Shown: positions 22,511 to 26,888 of the stretch, piece after piece
Layout: each line of letters starts with the position of its first letter
Position numbering within the stretch: position 1 is the stretch's first letter
DNA from: RGIG3009 sp045590855
Lineage (GTDB): Bacteria; Bacillota; Clostridia; Oscillospirales; Acutalibacteraceae
Direction: 5' to 3'
Length of the DNA stretch: 26,888 nucleotides
Assembly: GCA_045590855.1 (NCBI GenBank)
Contig: JAZNRV010000063.1
Span: 1 to 26,888, forward strand
The notes under the pieces: generated by a model
The model's database searches: none
The model's input: only the letters and a program-made list of their open reading frames with translations
Told to the model about the DNA's origin: nothing
Program-made: the position numbers and the translations under genes

Positions 22511-24605
22511 CACACTTCGCAGCCCGTCCGTTATGGGTGGCGGGGATTGTTGTTTTACTCGTTTGTCTTGTTTCACCGTGGATACCTTTGGATGCCGTAC
22601 GGTGGTTGTTGTATGGCAGCAGTATAGCATTAGTTTTGTTTTTGGCAATACCCGTTGTGCGGCGGTTGCGCATACCGGTTGTGTTTGCGTTGGCATGTGT
22701 AGTGGCGTCTGTCTCCTATTTGGCAGCACAAAGCCGCTATTTATCGACAGCCGCACAAGTTGGAGAAACCGTTTTTCTGCAAGCGCAAGTCAGGCCACAT
22801 AGCGGCGATACTGTCTATTTGCAGGTACAAGGCGGGCAACTGCCAAAAGGTGTGGGGCTTGTACTATATAACAACCCATCCGACGAGCCCTATGAACCGT
22901 ACGAAATCTTATCAACTCGTTTTCGCGTAGTAGATTTTGAAAACCAAGGTCTTTCGGCTTTGCAAAGCAAAGTATCGGACATTTGGTTTGCGGTAAAAGC
23001 GGAAGAAGAAATTGTTCGCTCTGCGGGACGTGTACCGTGGACCGATGTGTTTTATCGCATCCGTTGTGCAGCGGTAGAGAGCATCGAGCGCGTACTCCCC
23101 AAAGGAACGGCAGCCGTTGTTTCGGGTATTTGTTTTGGCGATGACAAAAACTTGTCATTGGCGGCAACCAATTCGTTTCGTACGTGCGGCGTTACGCACT
23201 TGTTTGCCGTTTCGGGATTACATATGACCGTGTTGGCACAAGGTATCCTGTATTTGCTCAAAAAATGTCGAATATCGCGTATTGCGCAATGCTTTGTGGC
23301 TATGGCCTGTTATGGGCTTTTATGATGATTGTGGGCTTGTCCGCTTCGGTATTGCGTGCGGGTGTGTTGTGTACGCTGGTGTTGTTGGGAATTTGTTTGC
23401 ACCGTCAAGCAGACTCTCGTACGTCGCTGGGTTTGGCACTTGTCATTTTGCTTGTTGGCAACCCGTTCGCTGCATATGATGTGGGGTTGTTGCTCTCGTT
23501 TGTGTCAACCTACGGATTGTTGATTTGGTCAAACCCATTGTACCAAGGACTACTGCGCATTCCTCATGCGTGGATGGGTGATACCGTCGGTAAATGCTGG
23601 AAAACCATCCTAAGCGGCACAGCCGTCACGTTGGCGGCAACGGTTGCCACCGCACCGGTGTTGGTACTCTATTTTGGGGAAGTATCTTTGGTAAGCGTTT
23701 TGTCAAACTTACTTATTATGTTACCGGCAGAGTGGATTTTAATTCTGGGTTGTTTGGCATCTGCGGTTGTTCCGATAATTCCGTTTGTAGGCAATGCCGT
23801 TTTATTTTTCTGTGGCGTTTTAGCAAAATATATTCTTTGGATATGTGATAAGGTGACAAACATCCCGTTTTCCACCGTTTCGCTCAAAACCTTACCGTGG
23901 TTGTTGTGGTTGGTGGCGGCATACGTTTTGTTGGCCGTGGGTTGGCTGTTGTACCGCAAACGCGGCGTGCTGTTCGGCGCCGCGGCTTCGGTTGTGATAT
24001 TGTGTGTGCTGTTGTTACTTACCCACTCTTTTTCAAAAAATCGTCTTGTCATTCAAACGGTTCCGTCAAATACCGATTTGGCGGTATACGTACAGTCTGA
24101 CGGGCATCATTCGTTGGTGCTGTCCGTCACTTCCTCAGACACCTTGGAAGCGACAGCCACACACCTTAAAAAGCAAGGGGTTTCTCGGTTGGATACCGTA
24201 GTATTCATTGGTGGTAACGCCACGGTGGTTGCTGTCTCACTAAGTGCTTTAGACGAATTGGTCACCGAAAAAACTCACTGTGTTTACGCGGATGTCAATG
24301 TCCCGTTTGTCGGTCACGATTTGTTACACGCTGCCACCAAGTTCGGCAAAAACGGCAGTTTGGTTTTTGAACAAGGATTTTTGCAATTGACGGTGGGAGA
24401 AAACCGCGCTCTCTTTGCGGCAAACGCCGCTCAAAGGGAACGGTTACCGTCGAATCTTCAAGACACACCGTTGTTGTTTTCGGCGGGGCAAGTGGAGTTT
24501 GTGTGCGAAACACAAGGATTGCCAAAAGGTTTGGTTTTGCAACAACCGTTACCGGTTTTTGTATTAAAAAAAGGCGAGGTTTGGTATAAAGCGATAAGGA
24601 GATGA
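22507..24605 (+). pseudogene. comEC: DNA internalisation channel ComEC, split by one frameshift
   Basis: Two overlapping frames make one ComEC of about 699 residues. The first (22507-23325) has N-terminal membrane segments, an OB-like DUF4131 region and the competence signature GVTHLFAVSGLHMTVL. It stops after MACYGLL. The second, entered near 23316-23322, continues directly with FMMIVGLSASVLRAGVLCTLVLLG and further membrane segments, so one base appears to be missing in the CTTTTA stretch. ComEC forms the inner-membrane pore for single-stranded DNA uptake. The C-terminal region (from about 24030) sits where the metallo-beta-lactamase-like domain belongs. No HxHxDH metal motif is visible there; the equivalent segment reads VVFIGGNATVVAV. 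Whether the frameshift is a true mutation or a sequencing error cannot be told here. If corrected, the reading frame is otherwise intact. Confidence 0.87.
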
Positions 24606-24610
24606 AGCAT

Positions 24611-25663
24611 GTGCCGTCTACCGAAAAAGATTTGAAACAGCATTTGAAAAGCGAGGAAGTCAAACAAGTCTATTTGCTGTACGGCGAAGAAAGTTATCTG
24701 ACCACCCACTATGTGGAACAACTGGTGGGCAAATCCGGTGTGCGCGAAAACGATGAACTCAGCGTGTTCAATTACCAACGCTTTGACGGTCAAGAAAGTT
24801 CTTTTGATGCCATCGAAGCGGCGGCAGAATCCTTGCCGCTTATGGCAGATATCAAATGTGTCACAGTGAGCAACTGCGACGTTACCGCCGCGGCAATCTT
24901 TGACCGCGCCATGGCGCTTGTCAGCGACCCGCCGGAGGGAACCGTGCTGATTTTTTGGATGACCACCCTGCTTTCAGACGGCAAACTGAACGCCAAATGG
25001 AAACAGTTTGCCGAAGCGGTAGAAAAAAACGGAATGTGTGTTGTCTTTCCTCGCAAAGATAACGAAGAAATTGCCCGCATTTTATGCGCCGGTGCCGGTC
25101 GCCGCGGTTGTTTGATGAAACCGCAAACCGCGCTTTTTCTGGTGGAACAATGCGGAAACGATATGAACTTGTTACTCAACGAGTTGGACAAACTCTGCGC
25201 TTTGGCGGCAAACGGCGAAATCACCGTTTCTATTTTGGAACAAGTCGCCACCAAAAACTTAAACGCGCAAGCATACGAATTGTCCGGTGCCATTTTGAAA
25301 AACCAATATGAAAAAGCCTATATTATCTTGCATCGGTTGTTTGCCTCCAAAACCGAACCGCTCATGATTTTGGCGGCGCTGTCAAACGCCTATACCGATA
25401 TGTACCGTGCTAAACTGGCGGCAATCGATGGACGACAAGTCGAAACACTGGTGGAAGAATTTGACTATAAAGGAAAAGCGTTTCGTCTGCGGTATGCCGC
25501 GCGCGATTGTAGCCGACTTTCCTTGGAAGCGTTGCGTGAAAGTTTGGAACTGTTAGCGCAAGCCGACCGTCGCTTAAAATCCTCTTCAAGCGACAAAAAG
25601 ACCGTGCTGGAAGAATTGGCGGCAAAACTGATTATCACCGCCAAATTGGGACAAACGCTATGA
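24611..25663 (+). CDS. holA: DNA polymerase III, delta subunit
   Basis: The 350-residue product is the clamp-loader subunit that opens the beta sliding clamp. It is recognised by the N-terminal KQVYLLYGEESYLTTHYVEQL, the central QCGNDMNLLLNELDKLCALAANGEIT (sensor/lid region of the AAA-like fold) and the C-terminal helical collar with SLEALRESLELLAQADRRLKSS. GTG at 24611 is preferred because AAGGAG ends 9 bases before it. The ATG at 24602 overlaps the comEC stop and sits directly on that ribosome-binding site. comEC-holA adjacency is common in Bacillota. The stop overlaps the next start (ATGA). Confidence 0.93.
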   Translation: MPSTEKDLKQHLKSEEVKQVYLLYGEESYLTTHYVEQLVGKSGVRENDELSVFNYQRFDGQESSFDAIEAAAESLPLMADIKCVTVSNCDVTAAAIFDRAMALVSDPPEGTVLIFWMTTLLSDGKLNAKWKQFAEAVEKNGMCVVFPRKDNEEIARILCAGAGRRGCLMKPQTALFLVEQCGNDMNLLLNELDKLCALAANGEITVSILEQVATKNLNAQAYELSGAILKNQYEKAYIILHRLFASKTEPLMILAALSNAYTDMYRAKLAAIDGRQVETLVEEFDYKGKAFRLRYAARDCSRLSLEALRESLELLAQADRRLKSSSSDKKTVLEELAAKLIITAKLGQTL

Positions 25664-26277
25664 GCGTTACCATAAAAGAGGCGGTTGTGGTAGAAGGTCG
25701 TTACGATGCGGCGCGTTTACGCCAAGTAGTGGAAACCACAGTAGTACAAACCGATGGTTTCGGCATTTTTCGTAACCCCCAAACGATGACACTGTTGCGC
25801 AAATTGGCCGCAACAAACGGACTCATTGTGTTGACCGACAGTGACGCGGCAGGTTTTGTGATTCGTGACCGCATCAGCAGTGCTTTGCCCAAAGAGGCAG
25901 TAAAACATGCGTACATACCCGAAATCAAAGGAAAAGAGCGTCGCAAGCAAACACCCTCCAAAGAAGGCTTGTTGGGTGTTGAAGGGCAAGAAAACGAAGT
26001 GATTCTCAACGCTCTTTTGCGTGCAGGTGCCACGGTAGAGGGGGCAGAGTTTACGAAAAAATCGCCGTTTTTAACCAAAGCGCGGGCGTATCAAGAGGGG
26101 CTTTGCGGCGCTCAAAACAGTGCCGAACGCCGAAAACGACTGTTACAATGTTTGCAACTTCCTCAAAAATTATCGACTAACCGCTTGTTGGAGGTTTGCA
26201 ACGCGTTGCTCACCGAAGAAGAATACGAAAAACTTTTGCAACAACTAAAACAAGAGGAAAAGGATTCCGCTTTATGA
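25660..26277 (+). CDS. rnmV: Ribonuclease M5
   Basis: The 205-residue product carries the TOPRIM fold of RNase M5, which trims the 5S rRNA precursor in Bacillota. The TOPRIM glutamate is in VVVEGRYDAARLRQ. The DxD motif is in IVLTDSDAAGFVIRDRI, with the following PEIKGKERR. The basic C-terminal half (KARAYQEGLCG, ERRKRLLQCLQLP, NRLLEVCNALLTEEEYEKLL) matches the family's RNA-binding region. In many Bacillota the gene sits next to ksgA or tatD. Here it is between holA and maf, overlapping both by four bases (ATGA). The length is slightly above the usual 180-190 residues. Confidence 0.9.
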   Translation: MSVTIKEAVVVEGRYDAARLRQVVETTVVQTDGFGIFRNPQTMTLLRKLAATNGLIVLTDSDAAGFVIRDRISSALPKEAVKHAYIPEIKGKERRKQTPSKEGLLGVEGQENEVILNALLRAGATVEGAEFTKKSPFLTKARAYQEGLCGAQNSAERRKRLLQCLQLPQKLSTNRLLEVCNALLTEEEYEKLLQQLKQEEKDSAL

Positions 26278-26831
26278 AACCAATTATTTTAGCCTCGGCA
26301 TCCCCCCGTCGTCGGGAAATTTGCGATTTGCTGGGAATTACCTACACGGTAAAACCCGCCAAAACGGAGTTACCGACACGCACCGACCTGCCACCCGAGC
26401 AAGCGGTGTTGCAAGTAGCGCGCAGTAAAGCCCAAGAGGTTGCCGCAAACCACAAAGGCGAAGTAGTGCTCGGTGCCGATACGGTGGTGGCAATCGAAAA
26501 CGAATTGTTGGGCAAACCCCGCAACGAAGAAGAGGCCGCTGCCATGTTGCGCCGCCTTAGCGGCAAAAAGCACCATGTGATTACCGCGGTGTGGGTGTGT
26601 GACGGCGAGCGTAGCGAAGGCTTCTCCGATATCGCCGAAGTGGAATTTATGCCGATGAGTGATGAGGAAATCACCGAATACGTGCAAAGCGGCGAACCGA
26701 TGGATAAAGCAGGCGCGTACGCCATACAGGGCAAAGGTATGCGCTATATCCGTGGGATAAACGGTGACTTTTATACCGTCATGGGCCTACCCTCGGGACG
26801 GTTGTATGCTTTTTTGAAAAATCACATCTAA
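26274..26831 (+). CDS. maf: Maf-family nucleoside triphosphate pyrophosphatase
   Basis: The 185-residue product hydrolyses dTTP/UTP or modified nucleotides to monophosphates, and the family has been linked to septum formation arrest. The N-terminal substrate loop is ILASASPRRREICDLLG. GADTVV follows, then LLGKPRNEEEAAAMLRRLSGKKHHVITAV. The conserved EPMDKAGAYAIQGKG precedes the C-terminal VMGLPSGRLYAFL. The start overlaps the rnmV stop (ATGA). In many Bacillota maf precedes radC-mreBCD; the 57 bases left after it show no such gene start. Confidence 0.95.
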   Translation: MKPIILASASPRRREICDLLGITYTVKPAKTELPTRTDLPPEQAVLQVARSKAQEVAANHKGEVVLGADTVVAIENELLGKPRNEEEAAAMLRRLSGKKHHVITAVWVCDGERSEGFSDIAEVEFMPMSDEEITEYVQSGEPMDKAGAYAIQGKGMRYIRGINGDFYTVMGLPSGRLYAFLKNHI

Positions 26832-26888
26832 AAACAAAAAGTGATACGCCAGAAAATTTCCTTCGCGGCGCCCTTTTAAATTTTTTAT

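Noticed and set aside
23300..23330. Programmed -1 frameshifting in comEC
   Set aside because: There is no X-XXY-YYZ slippery heptamer in the zero frame, no clear downstream pseudoknot, and no known precedent for ComEC. A point deletion or sequencing error is simpler.
26832..26888. Start of a downstream gene or a terminator after maf
   Set aside because: Only 57 bases remain. There is no start codon with a ribosome-binding site, and no stem long enough to call a terminator before the window ends.

Overview
The window looks like a chromosomal segment of an anaerobic, probably gut-dwelling, uncultured member of the Clostridia (Bacillota). Evidence for this is the oxygen-sensitive glycyl-radical enzyme PflB with its activase, a ZTP (pfl-motif) riboswitch, sigma-A type promoters, strong GGAGG ribosome-binding sites, an RNase M5 gene, a G5/LysM/M23 envelope peptidase and a surface protein with Cys-Cys repeats common in Clostridia. 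No tRNA, rRNA, CRISPR array, insertion sequence or phage gene is visible.

Region 1 (1-3470) is a decayed hexuronate-use locus. It starts with the 3' part of an unidentified structured RNA and a terminator. A broken AraC-family regulator gene (minus strand) and a collapsed altronate dehydratase gene (uxaA, plus strand) follow, deleted so far that their remnants overlap head to head. Next is an apparently intact glucuronate isomerase gene (uxaC), then a serine-hydrolase remnant that keeps only its two ends. A strong bidirectional terminator closes the region.

Region 2 (3467-5242) holds a minus-strand HlyC/CorC-type membrane protein gene (DUF21 + CBS pair + CorC_HlyC). Its roughly 175-nt structured leader contains a 17-bp hairpin and has its own promoter. 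Divergent from it is the strong pflB promoter, followed by a clear ZTP riboswitch with a terminator expression platform.

Region 3 (5243-10732) contains pflB-pflA, translationally coupled, a terminator, and then a monocistronic secreted, probably wall-anchored 801-residue protein of unknown function.

Region 4 (10732-20596) contains carB, uvrB, uvrA and an M23 peptidase with a membrane anchor, LysM and G5, all co-oriented with small gaps. carB has its own promoter and a short leader with alternative hairpins.

Region 5 (20617-26831) starts at an extended -10 promoter and reads typA-comEC-holA-rnmV-maf. Each junction is an ATGA-type overlap or similar, which suggests one polycistronic, translationally coupled unit. 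comEC is split by a single -1 frameshift, and its C-terminal metallo-beta-lactamase-like domain lacks the usual metal ligands. The last 57 bases (26832-26888) hold no gene I can support.

The most interesting material is in the non-coding RNA: the ZTP switch, the CorC leader, the truncated RNA at the left edge and the carB leader. The localised gene decay around an intact uxaC is also notable. No wholly new protein system is evident.
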